Notes: generated from the sequence alone by a model not told the origin. A DNA stretch of 64,000 nt from Paludibacter sp. (GCA_010365115.1 JAAFGX010000005.1:29301-93300); one strand, 5' to 3'; counted from the first letter of the stretch, positions 45,196-56,600 are shown. Numbers and translations: made by a program.

Positions 45196-47889
45196 TTAAC
45201 GTCCCGATTGTGTAATATAATTCTTCAATTCAGCATTATATTCTTCCTTTTGAAGTAAATCTTCCAGATTAATATGAAGACGATACCGCCAGCTACTCAT
45301 TGAATTTGAAGGCACATTAATTCGTTCGTCATGTGGATTAGGTCTTCTGATTTCTTCTGAAATACTTAACAAATCCTGCATTTGAAAAATCGACCACATG
45401 GCAGGAGAATAAAGATGTTGTAATAAAATATCGCGACAAATCCACCATTCGCAAAAATAAGGTGCTTCACCCCAGTGACCCAATTGGGAATTATAAAACC
45501 GCTGAGTTACACCCCGATCTTCCTCCCACCAACCTCTAATTGTGCTCATATCGTGAGTTGAAGGTGTTACTACTGACAAATAAGGCGCTTTAGAAGGATG
45601 GAAAAATTCTCTTTTATTCGATTTTGGTGCACGTTGAACTTCTAAACTTAAAATTCCTAATTCCTTCATTACCGAGGTTACACAAGGAGTCATCATACCC
45701 AGATCTTCACCACAAATTAACATATTGGTAGCGCGCTTCAAAGCAGGAAGTTTTTCCATACCCGATTTATACCAGTTGCTATCTTGCCTACGATAAAAGT
45801 AATCTACGTATAATTCATGTAAACGATCTTTTGTATAATTATCCATATCGCGATATGAACGTATCGATTCCATTCCAAAGCGAGGATAATATTGTTTGCC
45901 ATGACTATCTTCCACTTCGAAAAAAAGCACATTTGAAATCAAATCGAAAAGTCCCCATTTAACTCTTTCAGTTATTTTTTTCTCATGAAACATTTTCTCA
46001 ACATCCAATTGATTTTGAAAAGGCGCTTTTAATCGTAATATCCAACCATCTTCTATTTGAAGACAATTGGTTTTAACCCATGATGCTTCATCACCAAAAA
46101 AATCCCACAATATGGAATCAGTAATATGTGGTTTACAGTAACGATTATAATCGAACCATAATCCTTTTTCTGAAAATTCATTGATATGAATTGGAACAGA
46201 GGGATTTAAATGCCCCATAATGCCTTCGATCTGATTTTCAGGAATTTGCCATATGCGGAAAAAACCTAAAATATGATCAATACGGAACGTATCAAAATAA
46301 TTAGACATTTGTGCAAATCGTCTTTTCCACCAATCAAATCCACTTCGTTCAATTTCTTCCCAATTGTATGTTGGCAATTCCCAGTTTTGACCTTTCACCG
46401 AAAACATATCGGGAGGAGCACCAGCTTGCATGTGCATGTGAAATAGCTCAGGAGAAACCCATGTATCCACACTATTTCTGTTTACTCCAATCGGAATATC
46501 GCCTTTAAGAACCACATTATGATCATGTGCATATTTTGTGGCATCAGATAATTGCGTATGTAAATGATATTGAATAAAATAATTCAAAGCAATTTCATCA
46601 AAATGAGGCTGAATCGGCGAAGAAAATTCAATTATTTTTGTTTCATTATAAAGGGCAAAGTCTTTCCACTGACGGTAATCAGAAGTCCCAAACTGATTTC
46701 TTAAAACACAATAAGCTGCATAAGGAAAAAGCCAGTATTTGTTATTTTCGTAAAAAGCCAGAAAATCTTTGTTCTTCAAAAAGATATCTTTTTGAAGAAC
46801 AAAAATCTCTTTCACATACTGCAATTTAAAAGTTATAACTTCCATAAAACCAATCAATTCCAGATCATTTAATTCCACTTGTTTTGAATTATATATTTTC
46901 TGTAAAGGATGGGTTTGAGGCAATTTTCCAATGGATGGCAAATTAAGAAAAAGTGGATTTAATGCAAATGCAGAAATTGCAGCGTAAGGTAAAACATCGG
47001 CATCAGTATGAGTACCGATTGTATCATTTAGTGGAAGAACTTGTATTAATTTTAATCCTACTTTTTGAGCCCAGTCAACTAGAAGTTTAATATCTTGAAA
47101 ATCACCAACACCAAAACTTTCTTTCGTTCTAATGCTAAAAACTGGTAATCCTACACCAGCTCCTTTCCATGTGTTACTACTTATGCGTACAAAACCATCG
47201 GAAAGTTGTACAATCGTTTTTTTAGAATTCAGAACCGGAGTAATACGATCTGGTCCCGACTCAAAAAAAACAAATTGATGCTCGCTTGTATTGTAAATTC
47301 CGTATTTATAATGAATTTCACTTTGTTTTTTTGTAAATATAACTTCTGTTACCCACCAATTGCCTTCTTGCACTTTTAACAAAATAGGTTGAGTAGTTGT
47401 CCAATTTCCTAATTCGTCACAATCTCCAATTAAACAAATTGCTTCATTATTTTTAAGCAAAGGCATTTTAACTTTAAAAATATGCGTGTAATTCGAATTT
47501 ATTTTTTCTGTACTATTTGAAATATTTTTTTTAAATAAAACATTTTGAAAAGGCGTAGTTAAAAATACATTATCTACAACTTCCGGCGAATTCCATGTGT
47601 CAATGCAAAAATAATGATCCAGTTTAGTTGTTTCGAGTCTCAAAAACCGATCATCACCCCATTCCTCAATATATTGTCCTGTTTGTTCCGTATGGAGTAC
47701 ATATTTATAGTTGAACTCAACCAGCTTATTACTGTTAATTTCAATTAAGGCAGTCCAACTTTCAGGTGTATCGTAGTTTAGCGGCAATGCTTTAGTTATA
47801 TCGCCATTTCCTAATTCGGGGATGTTTCCACTTACAAACAATCGTTGTCCCCAGTATGTGAAATATGGGATTTTAAAGTGTATTTTCAT
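45196..47889 (-). CDS. malQ: 4-alpha-glucanotransferase with N-terminal CBM20 domains (GH77)
   Basis: 897-aa amylomaltase that transfers glucan segments between maltooligosaccharides. The N-terminus has two starch-binding CBM20-like domains (~1-110: WGQRLFVSGNIPELGNGD; ~130-230: ICLIGDCDELGNW). The GH77 barrel follows, with the nucleophile region DTFRIDHILGFFR (~535), CGEDLGMMTP (~725) and TPSTHDMSTIRGWWEED (~776). The two-CBM20 form is typical of Bacteroidetes and plant DPE2-like enzymes. No other glycogen genes are adjacent. Confidence 0.95.
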   Translation of the reverse strand: MKIHFKIPYFTYWGQRLFVSGNIPELGNGDITKALPLNYDTPESWTALIEINSNKLVEFNYKYVLHTEQTGQYIEEWGDDRFLRLETTKLDHYFCIDTWNSPEVVDNVFLTTPFQNVLFKKNISNSTEKINSNYTHIFKVKMPLLKNNEAICLIGDCDELGNWTTTQPILLKVQEGNWWVTEVIFTKKQSEIHYKYGIYNTSEHQFVFFESGPDRITPVLNSKKTIVQLSDGFVRISSNTWKGAGVGLPVFSIRTKESFGVGDFQDIKLLVDWAQKVGLKLIQVLPLNDTIGTHTDADVLPYAAISAFALNPLFLNLPSIGKLPQTHPLQKIYNSKQVELNDLELIGFMEVITFKLQYVKEIFVLQKDIFLKNKDFLAFYENNKYWLFPYAAYCVLRNQFGTSDYRQWKDFALYNETKIIEFSSPIQPHFDEIALNYFIQYHLHTQLSDATKYAHDHNVVLKGDIPIGVNRNSVDTWVSPELFHMHMQAGAPPDMFSVKGQNWELPTYNWEEIERSGFDWWKRRFAQMSNYFDTFRIDHILGFFRIWQIPENQIEGIMGHLNPSVPIHINEFSEKGLWFDYNRYCKPHITDSILWDFFGDEASWVKTNCLQIEDGWILRLKAPFQNQLDVEKMFHEKKITERVKWGLFDLISNVLFFEVEDSHGKQYYPRFGMESIRSYRDMDNYTKDRLHELYVDYFYRRQDSNWYKSGMEKLPALKRATNMLICGEDLGMMTPCVTSVMKELGILSLEVQRAPKSNKREFFHPSKAPYLSVVTPSTHDMSTIRGWWEEDRGVTQRFYNSQLGHWGEAPYFCEWWICRDILLQHLYSPAMWSIFQMQDLLSISEEIRRPNPHDERINVPSNSMSSWRYRLHINLEDLLQKEEYNAELKNYITQSGR

Positions 47890-47938
47890 ATTATGTTGTA
47901 TTTAAAGCCTTTAGTCGGTATTAATTTCGATCTAAAAT

Positions 47939-47946
47939 CAAAAGTA
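47939..47946 (-). promoter_or_regulatory. -7 promoter box of malQ
   Basis: TACTTTTG on the minus strand, 50 nt upstream of the malQ start. Confidence 0.6.
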
Positions 47947-48219
47947 CAGCATTATTAAACAGTTTGAAATTCAAATACAAAAAAACTTGCTATAATTGAT
48001 TTCAAACGTTTGCGGAAAAAAAATAATATTCGTTTTTCTTTTAATAATTTAGTAAAATATGTTTTTTAAAATATAAAATAGAATTACAGACCTTTATTAT
48101 TCAAAGCTTTTAAATGCAAAAGTAAACATTCACAGGATTTTAGGAAGTATACATTTTTAGAGTATAAATATTCATGTTATTTTATCGGGAATAATCATCT
48201 TTTTAATAATATAATTCAG

Positions 48220-48227
48220 TACTTTTG
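48220..48227 (+). promoter_or_regulatory. -7 promoter box of prs
   Basis: TACTTTTG, 35 nt upstream of the prs ATG. Confidence 0.6.
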
Positions 48228-48261
48228 CAAAAAATTTCCGAAACTAAAACACACCTATTTC

Positions 48262-49206
48262 ATGTCAGTTTCAACAAAACCTTTCAAAGTATTTTCGGGT
48301 ACGAAAAGCCGTTATTTAGCCGAAAAAATCTGTCAGAATTTAGAATCTCCGCTCGGCAATATGAAAATAGAGCATTTCTCCGATGGCGAATTCTCTGTAT
48401 CGTACGAAGAATCTATTCGTGGACAATACATTTATTTAATTCAATCCACCTTTCCAAATTCGGATAATTTGATGGAATTACTTTTAATGATTGATGCAGC
48501 AAAAAGAGCATCTGCATATAAAGTGATTGCAGTAATACCCTATTTTGGTTGGGCAAGACAAGACAGAAAAGACAAACCACGCGTTTCCATTGGTGCAAAA
48601 TTAATTGCTGATATGCTTAGTGTTGCAGGAGTTGACAGAGTAATCACGATGGATTTGCATGCAGACCAGATTCAAGGATTTTTCAATATCCCTGTCGACC
48701 ATCTTTATGCATCTACTATTTTTGTGCCCTATATTAGATCCTTAAAATTAAAGAATCTGGTAATTGCATCACCGGATGTTGGTGGTTCGAAACGTGCCGG
48801 TTCATATTCAAAATACCTTGGCGTGCCCTTGGTAATATGCTACAAAACACGTGAAAAGGCAAATGTTATTGGAGAAATGACCATAATAGGCGAAGTTTAC
48901 GGCAAGGACGTAATTATTACCGATGATATGGTAGATACCGCCGGAACACTTTGCAAGGCTGCCGAATTGATGATGGGGAAAGGAGCCAGAAGCGTTCGGG
49001 CAATCGTTTCACATGGTGTAATGTCTGGAGCAGCATCAGAAAGAATCATGCAATCGGCACTTACGGAAATTGCATTTACTGATTCTATTCCGTTCGATTG
49101 TGAAAAATGTTCAAAAGTACGCATTCTTTCTATTGCTGAAATGTTTGCCGATACTTTACAACGTGTACAAGAACACAAATCAATTAGTGAACAATATTTA
49201 ATGTAA
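48262..49206 (+). CDS. prs: Ribose-phosphate pyrophosphokinase (PRPP synthetase)
   Basis: 314-aa enzyme that makes PRPP for purine, pyrimidine, His and Trp synthesis. It has YFGWARQDRKDKPR (ATP-binding flexible region), MDLHADQIQGFFNIPVDHLYA, and the PRPP loop ITDDMVDTAGTL (~residues 217-228). Class I, full length. Followed by a clear terminator. Confidence 0.97.
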   Translation: MSVSTKPFKVFSGTKSRYLAEKICQNLESPLGNMKIEHFSDGEFSVSYEESIRGQYIYLIQSTFPNSDNLMELLLMIDAAKRASAYKVIAVIPYFGWARQDRKDKPRVSIGAKLIADMLSVAGVDRVITMDLHADQIQGFFNIPVDHLYASTIFVPYIRSLKLKNLVIASPDVGGSKRAGSYSKYLGVPLVICYKTREKANVIGEMTIIGEVYGKDVIITDDMVDTAGTLCKAAELMMGKGARSVRAIVSHGVMSGAASERIMQSALTEIAFTDSIPFDCEKCSKVRILSIAEMFADTLQRVQEHKSISEQYLM

Positions 49207-49233
49207 TAAATTACTCAAAATACTCTTAATGAG

Positions 49234-49267
49234 AACTCTCGAACTAAATTTAAGTTCGAGAGTTTTT
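49234..49267 (+). terminator. Rho-independent terminator of prs
   Basis: A perfect 12-bp stem (aactctcgaact / agttcgagagtt), 7-nt loop, then T-run. Confidence 0.85.
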
Positions 49268-49416
49268 TATTATCGGTACTTTGTCCATATATATTTTTCA
49301 GAATAAATTTATTTTTTTTAATAGGTAGAAGAAAGCTTATATAAAATTTTAAAGAAAATACTATATCTTTACAGTGAGTTTACTTTATTTACTTTTTTTT
49401 TGAAAACTAAATTATT

Positions 49417-51117
49417 ATGTATAAGAAAATTGAACCTAATCCACTAACATTACAGTCATTAATTGAGTATTCAGTTAAGAACTTTCAAGATATGACATGT
49501 GTATCTTTTGTTGACGGCATACCGATGAGTTACAGAGAGTTGGGGCAAAAAATGAAAATAGTCGGAGAGATGTTATTTTCTCTTGGATTAAAAAATGGCG
49601 ATAAGGTAGCTTTATTAAGTCATAATATGCCGAATTGGGTTGTGGCCTATTTCTCGGTTGTTGCCAATGGATTAATTATAGTTCCAATTTTGCCCGATTT
49701 CACCAGCGAAGAAATTGACAATGTTTTGAATCATTCCGAATCGAAAGTATTGTTTGTGAGTGAACGACTCACTTCCAGAATTGAGGGTCTGGACTTACCA
49801 CAATTGAATGCCACAATCATCCTCGATAATTTTTCAATAACAAAAGGTGAAAGTAATCCTGAACTAGCCAAAATACCCAAAGTAAAAGTAAATGAGGATG
49901 ATACTGCAGCCATTATTTATACTTCTGGGACAACAGGACGGTCAAAAGGTGTTGTATTGTCGCATAAAAATCTGACGTTTACTGCCATGCAATCCTTTAC
50001 TTTTGAATCGATTAATTCTTCTGATATATTTTTATCACTGCTACCACTTTCACACACTTACGAGAATACAATTGGAATGTTATATCCGATAATGTATGGT
50101 TCTTCCATCTATTATCTTGAGAAACCTCCAACTGCTGCTGCGTTATTGCCTGCATTAAAAAAAATCCGTCCTACCATGATGCTTTCAGTTCCGCTAATTA
50201 TGGAAAAATTATATAAAACTCAGATTCAGAGTAAATTTACTGGAAGTGGATTAAAAAGAATGATTTACAAAACACCATTATTTCGTATATTAATTCATAG
50301 AGTTGCAGGCAAAAAATTATTTCAAACCTTTGGCAGTCGATTGAAATTCTTCGGAATTGGGGGCGCAAAACTAGATTCTCGTGTAGAACGTTTTTTGAAA
50401 GAAGCAAAATTTCCATATGCAATAGGCTATGGTTTAACTGAAACTGCTCCTTTACTAGCCGGTGCAGGAGTTCAACAAACCAAACTCCATTCTACAGGAT
50501 TTGCAGTTCATGGTGTAGAATTAAAAATCAATAATCCCGATAAAAAAGGTGTTGGCGAAATTTGGGCAAAAGGTCCAAATGTAATGAAAGGATATTTCAA
50601 AAATCCTGAAGCTACTGATGAAGTATTAACTGATGGAGGCTGGTTTCACACAGGCGATTTCGGACGATTCGATTCAAAAAAACGATTGTACATTAAAGGT
50701 CGAATGAAAAATACAATAATTGGAGCAAGTGGCGAGAATATATATCCAGAAGATATTGAGACAATTATCAATAACCAACGTTTTGTTGTAGAATCATTGG
50801 TACTCGAGGAAGATGGTTATCTGGTTGCAAAAGTCTTGTTGGATATTGATGAGCTGGAAAATAATATTGAGCATTTTAAATCAATTTACGTAGAAAAGAA
50901 AGAAAAAAGTCTACAAGCCATACGCGAATTGGATATAAAATATCAGGCTTGGTCTCATCATTTTACGAAAGAACTTAATGCAAAATTAAACAGAACTTCA
51001 CAAATCAAGCGTATAGATATCATGGAGGAACCTTTTGAAAAAACGGCTTCGCAAAAGATCAAACGTTTCTTGTACACCAAACAAAAAAGAAAAGCAGATA
51101 TTAAAAAAGTAAAGTAA
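49417..51117 (+). CDS. AMP-dependent long-chain acyl-CoA synthetase
   Basis: 566-aa ANL-superfamily enzyme that activates fatty acids via acyl-AMP. The P-loop-like YTSGTTGRSKGVVLSHKN (~residues 168-185), GYGLTETAPL (~345-354), the TGDFGRFDSKKRLYIKGRMKN motif and a C-terminal KTASQKIKRFL Lys are visible. It is cytoplasmic, peripheral to the membrane. Its substrate chain length is not determinable. A weak TATCTTTA box lies upstream. Confidence 0.9.
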   Translation: MYKKIEPNPLTLQSLIEYSVKNFQDMTCVSFVDGIPMSYRELGQKMKIVGEMLFSLGLKNGDKVALLSHNMPNWVVAYFSVVANGLIIVPILPDFTSEEIDNVLNHSESKVLFVSERLTSRIEGLDLPQLNATIILDNFSITKGESNPELAKIPKVKVNEDDTAAIIYTSGTTGRSKGVVLSHKNLTFTAMQSFTFESINSSDIFLSLLPLSHTYENTIGMLYPIMYGSSIYYLEKPPTAAALLPALKKIRPTMMLSVPLIMEKLYKTQIQSKFTGSGLKRMIYKTPLFRILIHRVAGKKLFQTFGSRLKFFGIGGAKLDSRVERFLKEAKFPYAIGYGLTETAPLLAGAGVQQTKLHSTGFAVHGVELKINNPDKKGVGEIWAKGPNVMKGYFKNPEATDEVLTDGGWFHTGDFGRFDSKKRLYIKGRMKNTIIGASGENIYPEDIETIINNQRFVVESLVLEEDGYLVAKVLLDIDELENNIEHFKSIYVEKKEKSLQAIRELDIKYQAWSHHFTKELNAKLNRTSQIKRIDIMEEPFEKTASQKIKRFLYTKQKRKADIKKVK

Positions 51118-51149
51118 TACGGATTGCAGAAATAATTCAGTCCAATTTC

Positions 51150-51330
51150 GACCCTGCCTGCCGCAGGCAAGTGCTTCTAATGGAACATCCCGTGTAACGG
51201 GATTGTACTGTTTATTTCTCCCGTGTGAGGGGATCTACGATATGCCTTCCGCAAGCGGAATCTCGAAATACTCGATCTGCATTATACCAAAGTTGACTTT
51301 GGGCTGAAATAAAAATTCAATTGGTATAAT
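51150..51330. repeat. Cluster of short hairpins in the intergenic region
   Basis: Successive palindromes: tgcctgccgcaggca, atcccg-tgtaa-cgggat, a weaker tccc...ggga, and ttccgc-aa-gcggaa. They are followed by an outer inverted pair 'attataccaa' / 'ttggtataat'. The stretch is GC-richer than its surroundings and non-coding. The 335-bp gap 51118-51452 contains nothing else recognisable. It could be a repeat element, an untranslated structured RNA, or a terminator array. Confidence 0.5.
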
Positions 51331-51452
51331 TATAGTTTAAGTAATTGGCAGAACATAATGTATTAATAAGTATCTGTTTGATTTCCATTATTATATTCAA
51401 TTATAAATTGTAAATTATGAATTGTGCATTACTAAATTGTGTCTTACTGCAC

Positions 51453-52421
51453 TTAGTACTTTTTCCCTTGCCAGGAATCTCTTTCAATTAATCGTTTTTC
51501 CAATTTAGCAACAAATTCAAAATTTTTCAGTCCCCAATCCGGTGCTATCAACAACTCTTTGGGCGATTGAGAAACGAAACGCTCCACGGCAATTTTTGGA
51601 CTGAGTCGTTCTAAAAAATCGATTGCCAAATCAATATATTCATCAGCTGAATACAATTTAAACCATTCCGGGTTTTGGTTGAATTGTTGAGCCATTTTAG
51701 TTCCACGAACTAATTGTAACTGATGAATTTTAAGCGAATCGATGGGTAATTCAGATAATTTATCGGCATGCGAAAGGATGGTGCTGCGGCTTTCATTTGG
51801 CAATCCAAGTATAATGTGTGCACCCGTATGAATTCCAAGAGCAGCTGTTTTGAGAATAGCTTTTTGAGCGCATGCAAAATCATGCCCACGGTTAATAAAT
51901 TGCAACGTGTCATCATTTGTCGATTCAATGCCGTATTCAATCATTACGTAGTGTGTTTTTGCCAACTCCGAAAAATATTCCAGCAATTCATCTGTAACGC
52001 AATCAGGACGAGTACCAACAACCAATCCAACCACTCCGGGATACGAAAGTGCTTGTTCATAAATTGATTTTAAATTCTCAATTGAATCGTAAGTATTAGT
52101 ATAGGATTGAAAATAAGCTAGATAATATTGTGCTTTGTATTTATGATGAAAGAATTCGATGCCTTCTTTTACCTGATTACTTACACTTTTTGCAGATTGG
52201 CAATAATCAGGACTAAAAGTAAGGTTGTTGCAATACGTGCAGCCTCCGGTTCCTTTGCTGCCATCCCTGTTTGGACATGTAAAACCAGCATTAATTGATA
52301 TTTTTTGTACTCTTTCGGGGAATTGACTTTTAAGCACTTTATTGTAACTTAAATATCTTTCATTTTTAATATCAAAAGAAGAATTAGTAGTTGGAAATTT
52401 CATTTCAAAATGTGTATTCAT
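51453..52421 (-). CDS. Radical SAM protein, TIGR01212/YhcC family
   Basis: 322-aa radical-SAM enzyme. The cluster motif is spaced as in the YhcC family: CPNRDGSKGTGGCTYC (Cys near residues 49, 62 and 65). GLPNESRSTILSHADKLSELPIDSLKIHQLQLVRGT matches the family core. The reaction is not established. Start ATG 52421 is used; ATG 52403 is possible. A minus-strand TATCTTTG box sits at 52495-52502. Confidence 0.9.
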   Translation of the reverse strand: MNTHFEMKFPTTNSSFDIKNERYLSYNKVLKSQFPERVQKISINAGFTCPNRDGSKGTGGCTYCNNLTFSPDYCQSAKSVSNQVKEGIEFFHHKYKAQYYLAYFQSYTNTYDSIENLKSIYEQALSYPGVVGLVVGTRPDCVTDELLEYFSELAKTHYVMIEYGIESTNDDTLQFINRGHDFACAQKAILKTAALGIHTGAHIILGLPNESRSTILSHADKLSELPIDSLKIHQLQLVRGTKMAQQFNQNPEWFKLYSADEYIDLAIDFLERLSPKIAVERFVSQSPKELLIAPDWGLKNFEFVAKLEKRLIERDSWQGKKY

Positions 52422-52494
52422 TTTTTCAGTAAAAATATCTTCAGGTTTGTAGAGAAAATTTAAGAATAAACCTGTTCAATCATAATTAATTGAA

Positions 52495-52502
52495 CAAAGA
52501 TA
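52495..52502 (-). promoter_or_regulatory. -7 promoter box of the radical SAM gene
   Basis: TATCTTTG on the minus strand, 74 nt from the start codon. Confidence 0.55.
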
Positions 52503-52569
52503 CGCATTCAATTTGATGAAACAAAAGTGAAAAAAAAAATTTCTTTGAAGATAAATCAATGAGTATAAT

Positions 52570-52600
52570 TTTGTTATTTGTCAGTTTTTATTTATATTTG
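52570..52600 (+). promoter_or_regulatory. Promoter of hisK
   Basis: TTTG (52570-52573), a 19-nt spacer and TATATTTG (52593-52600), 18 nt before the ATG. The leader would be very short. Confidence 0.65.
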
Positions 52601-52617
52601 TGAATTAATTATTAATT

Positions 52618-53475
52618 ATGTATTGGTCTAATTATCATAGCCATTGTACTTTTTGTGATGGACGAAGTTCGATGGAGGACTTCGTTAAATTTGCAATTGC
52701 TAAAGGTGTAAAAAGTTATGGATTTTCGTCGCATGCCCCTCTTCCTTTTCTAACTAAATGGACTATGGTTGAAGATGATTTTTCTGAATATAAATTAGAA
52801 TTTGAACGTTTAAAACAAAAACACAATAAGGAAATTGATTTATTTTTAGGCTTAGAAGTGGATTTCATTGAAAATTATTCCAGTGTTCAAAACGTTTTTT
52901 TTCAGGATATTCAACTTGATTACTTAATAGGCTCCATTCATTATTTAGATAAATTGCCAACTGATGAGTTTTGGTGCATTGATGGTGAGTTTACAGAATT
53001 TGATAAAGGTTTAAAAATCCTTTTCGATGGAGACATTCAATTTGCAATTAAACGTTTTTATGAAGTTTCAACTTTAATGATAGAAAAAGGTGGCTTTGAT
53101 ATTGTTGGTCATTGCGATAAGATAGCATTAAATAGTCAGCATTACGATGGTTTTCATCCTATGGAGAATTGGTATATGAATTTAGTGGGAGATTTACTGC
53201 AAAAAATAAAAGAAAAAAATCTAATATTAGAAATAAACACAAAGTCATTGACAGATAGAGGAATAACATACCCAAATCAAGAATTCTATTCGCTTATTAA
53301 TGAAATGCAAATTCCAATAATTGTCAATTCCGATTGTCACTACCCAACCAATGTTATTAATGGTTTTGAATCTACTTTTAAAACATTGAAAAATATTGGT
53401 TTTAAAAGTATGCAACTACTGAAAAATTCAAAATGGGAAACTATTGAATTTGATGAAAAGGGGTTGAGATTTTAA
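52618..53475 (+). CDS. hisK: Histidinol-phosphatase, PHP family
   Basis: 285-aa PHP-domain phosphatase. The metal site begins with NYHSHCTFCDGRSS (HxH at residues 7-9), continues with GFSSHAP and GLEVDFIE, GHCDKIALN (~167-175) and ends with NSDCHYP. This is the HisK-type histidinol-phosphate phosphatase pattern. No other his gene is adjacent, so a different phosphoester substrate is possible. Confidence 0.82.
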   Translation: MYWSNYHSHCTFCDGRSSMEDFVKFAIAKGVKSYGFSSHAPLPFLTKWTMVEDDFSEYKLEFERLKQKHNKEIDLFLGLEVDFIENYSSVQNVFFQDIQLDYLIGSIHYLDKLPTDEFWCIDGEFTEFDKGLKILFDGDIQFAIKRFYEVSTLMIEKGGFDIVGHCDKIALNSQHYDGFHPMENWYMNLVGDLLQKIKEKNLILEINTKSLTDRGITYPNQEFYSLINEMQIPIIVNSDCHYPTNVINGFESTFKTLKNIGFKSMQLLKNSKWETIEFDEKGLRF

Positions 53476-53698
53476 AAAAGAACTTCCAATTATTATTTCT
53501 ATGAATAAGATAAATAAATTTAACAATAATTATTGACATAAATAGTGTAAAAATAATTACAATATAAATCTAAAATACCCTAAAAATAATCAAGTCGGAA
53601 TATTTGCATTTCAAGCATTAAAATCTTTTCTATATTTATATAAATTTCATACTTTTCTATTATCTTTCGCAAAAATTGAACATCTAATATTCATATTT
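53476..53698. other. Intergenic region upstream of putA
   Basis: AT-rich, no gene. A TATCTTTC box (one base off consensus) near 53660-53668 is the probable putA promoter. Confidence 0.45.
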
Positions 53699-56600
53699 AT
53701 GGAAAGATTAAGCACATCAGAAGTCCTGGATTGGGCAAAGGATTTTCTAACGAAATCGGAAAAAGAAATTACCGAGGATGAAAAGAAAGAACAAAAGAAA
53801 TACGCCATACTAATTCAAAATCCAAACGATAAGACATTGCTTTCTAAATTATTGGACGAGTCTTCGCAGATTCACGACAATAAAAAGCTGGCTAGAAGAA
53901 TGAAAGTTCTTATTGAAAGATATGGAGTGCCAGAATTTTTCAGTTCTTCCGATGCATTTTTACTTCGTCTGTTTACACTGTTCGGCTATTGGTTCGATTT
54001 CATAGCTGTTCCATTATTCAAAAACCGATTACGATCAGATACTGCCAAAGTGATAATAAACGAAAAACCATCGTTATTAAATCAGCATTTAAATGAACGC
54101 AGAAAACAAAATATCGGTCAAAATGTAAACTTATTGGGCGAAGTAGTATTGGGCGATGGCGAGGCTAGTAATCGCTACAACCATTACCTCGATGCCTTGA
54201 AAGATACTCGAATCAATTACATTTCCATCAAAATATCAGGCATTTATGCTCAAATAAATCCTCTCAATTATTCGCAAAACAAGTTGGATCTTTGCGAACG
54301 GTTGACACGTATTTACCAACAATCCATCGATTTTCCATACATTAATGAAAAAGGAGTTCCAAGTTCAAAATTTGTAAATCTGGACATGGAGGAATATAAA
54401 GATGCAGAACTCACATTGGATGTTTTTAAAACGGTTTTGAGCCAATCGCAATTCAAAAATTACACTGCAGGTATAGTTGTTCAGGCATATTTACCGGATG
54501 CATGGCTTCTTCAAACCGAAATATTAGAATTTGCAAAAAAGCGTGTGTTAGAAGGTGGAGCTCCACTTAAAATGAGATTGGTAAAAGGGGCTAATTTACA
54601 AATGGAATCAATTATTTCGTCGCTAAAGGGTTGGGAAAATCCAGTTTTGCGTAGTAAAATTGAAGTTGATGCAAATTACCTGCATATTTTAGACCGTGCT
54701 TTGGAACCGGAAAATGCAAAAGCATTGCACATTGGCGTGGCTTCACATAATTTCTTTAGCATTGGATATGCCTATTTATTAAGTCAAAAAAATGGGGTTG
54801 AAGAGCAAGTCACATTCGAAATGCTGGAGGGAATGGCCAATCACTTGCCGCGGGTTATGCGCAATTTGGGTAAACAGATTATTTTATACACTCCTGTTGT
54901 AAAAAACGAACATTTTCTTAATGCTGTTTCTTATTTGGTGCGACGATTGGATGAAAACACTGGCAAGGATAATTTTTTAAGTTATTCGTTCAATTTAAAG
55001 TACAAAAGTAAAGAATGGGATTTTTTACAACAACAATTTATTGATGCATATAATCTGAAAGATAAAATTGAACATAAACCTTATCGTATTCAAAACCGAA
55101 ATACAATAAACGAAAAGCAAAACAACAATATAGAAGTATTTCATAATGAATCAGATACAATTTTTGATTTAAAACAAAACAGAGAATGGGCTGATGAGAT
55201 TCGAAACCGTTGGATGAAATCACCGAACGCCAAACCCTATCAAATTCCGGTACAAATTGGCGATAAAGAAATTACAACTGAAAAAAAACTCACTTATTTT
55301 GATCGAAGTCAAACAGTTGAGATAGCAATATGCGAGGCCAGCTTATCAAATTTGGATCAGGTTAAGAAAATGATTCAAGTTTCGGAAAACGATGCATCAA
55401 GTTGGCGAAAAACAACCTTGATTGCACGTAATAAAATACTGCATCAGGTAGCCGTAAATCTTAATAATAACAGGGGAAATCTCATTGGCTGTATGTCGGC
55501 TATTACCGGAAAAACTTTTATGGAGGGAGATGTAGAAGTTTCTGAAGCCATCGATTTTTGTCGATACTATCCTATCACAATGCAAACGTTTGAGGATTTA
55601 AAGACTATTAAAATCACTCCGAAAGGAATTATTCTGGTTATTCCTCCATGGAATTTTCCGCTGGCCATTCCGGTTGGCGGAGTAGCTGCTGCACTTGCTT
55701 GTGGAAATTCAGTGATATTGAAACCGGCTTCAGTGGCATTACCAGTGGCATGGGAGTTTGCGAAATCTTTTTGGGATGCTGGCGTTCCAAAAGATGCATT
55801 GCAGGTGGTTTGCACCGATGGACGGGAACCGTTGAATTACCTCACATCACATCCTTCTGTCAAACATATAATTCTCACGGGTGGAACTGATACAGCTTTC
55901 CGCTTATTAGAAAACAATCCAACCTGTCCGCTTTCGGCAGAAACAGGAGGAAAAAATCCTATTATCCTCACTTCTAGTGGCGATCGTGATCATGCGATTC
56001 AAAATATTGTAACTTCTGCTTTTGGCAATGCCGGTCAAAAATGTTCAGCATGTTCTTTGCTTTTGCTCGAAAAAGAAGTTTATAATGATCCTGAGTTTAA
56101 AGTCAAACTAACAGATGCAGTAAAAAGCATGCACACAGGCAGTGTCTGGGATGGCGGTAATATTATTGGTCCAATGATAACATCTGAAAATGAAAAATTA
56201 TTGCATGCTATTAACTATTTGGAAGATGGCGAAAAATGGTTGGTAAAACCAGAATTTGTCGACGAAAAACAGTTCATATTAAAACCATGTGTAAAGTGGG
56301 GAGTAAAACCGGATAGTTATACCTTTAAAAATGAATTGTTTGCACCTTTGCTGGGAGTTGTTTGTATCGATAATTTAGAAGATGGCATCAATATGGTAAA
56401 TACTTCTGAATACGGATTAACTTCGGGGTTGCAAAGTCTTGATGAAGAGGAACAACTGAGTTGGAAAAATAGTATTGAAGCCGGAAATTTGTATATTAAC
56501 AGAGGAATTACAGGAGCCATAGTCAATCGGCAACCGTTTGGTGGAATGAAACGTTCAGCATTTGGAGGAGGCATAAAAGCAGGTGGTAGAAATTATGTTT

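Larger units (their letters stand above)
47890..48261. other. Divergent regulatory region between malQ and prs
   Basis: 372 bp without a gene. A minus-strand -7 box TACTTTTG (47939-47946) serves malQ, and a plus-strand TACTTTTG (48220-48227) serves prs. The rest is AT-rich with no further structure seen. Confidence 0.6.
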
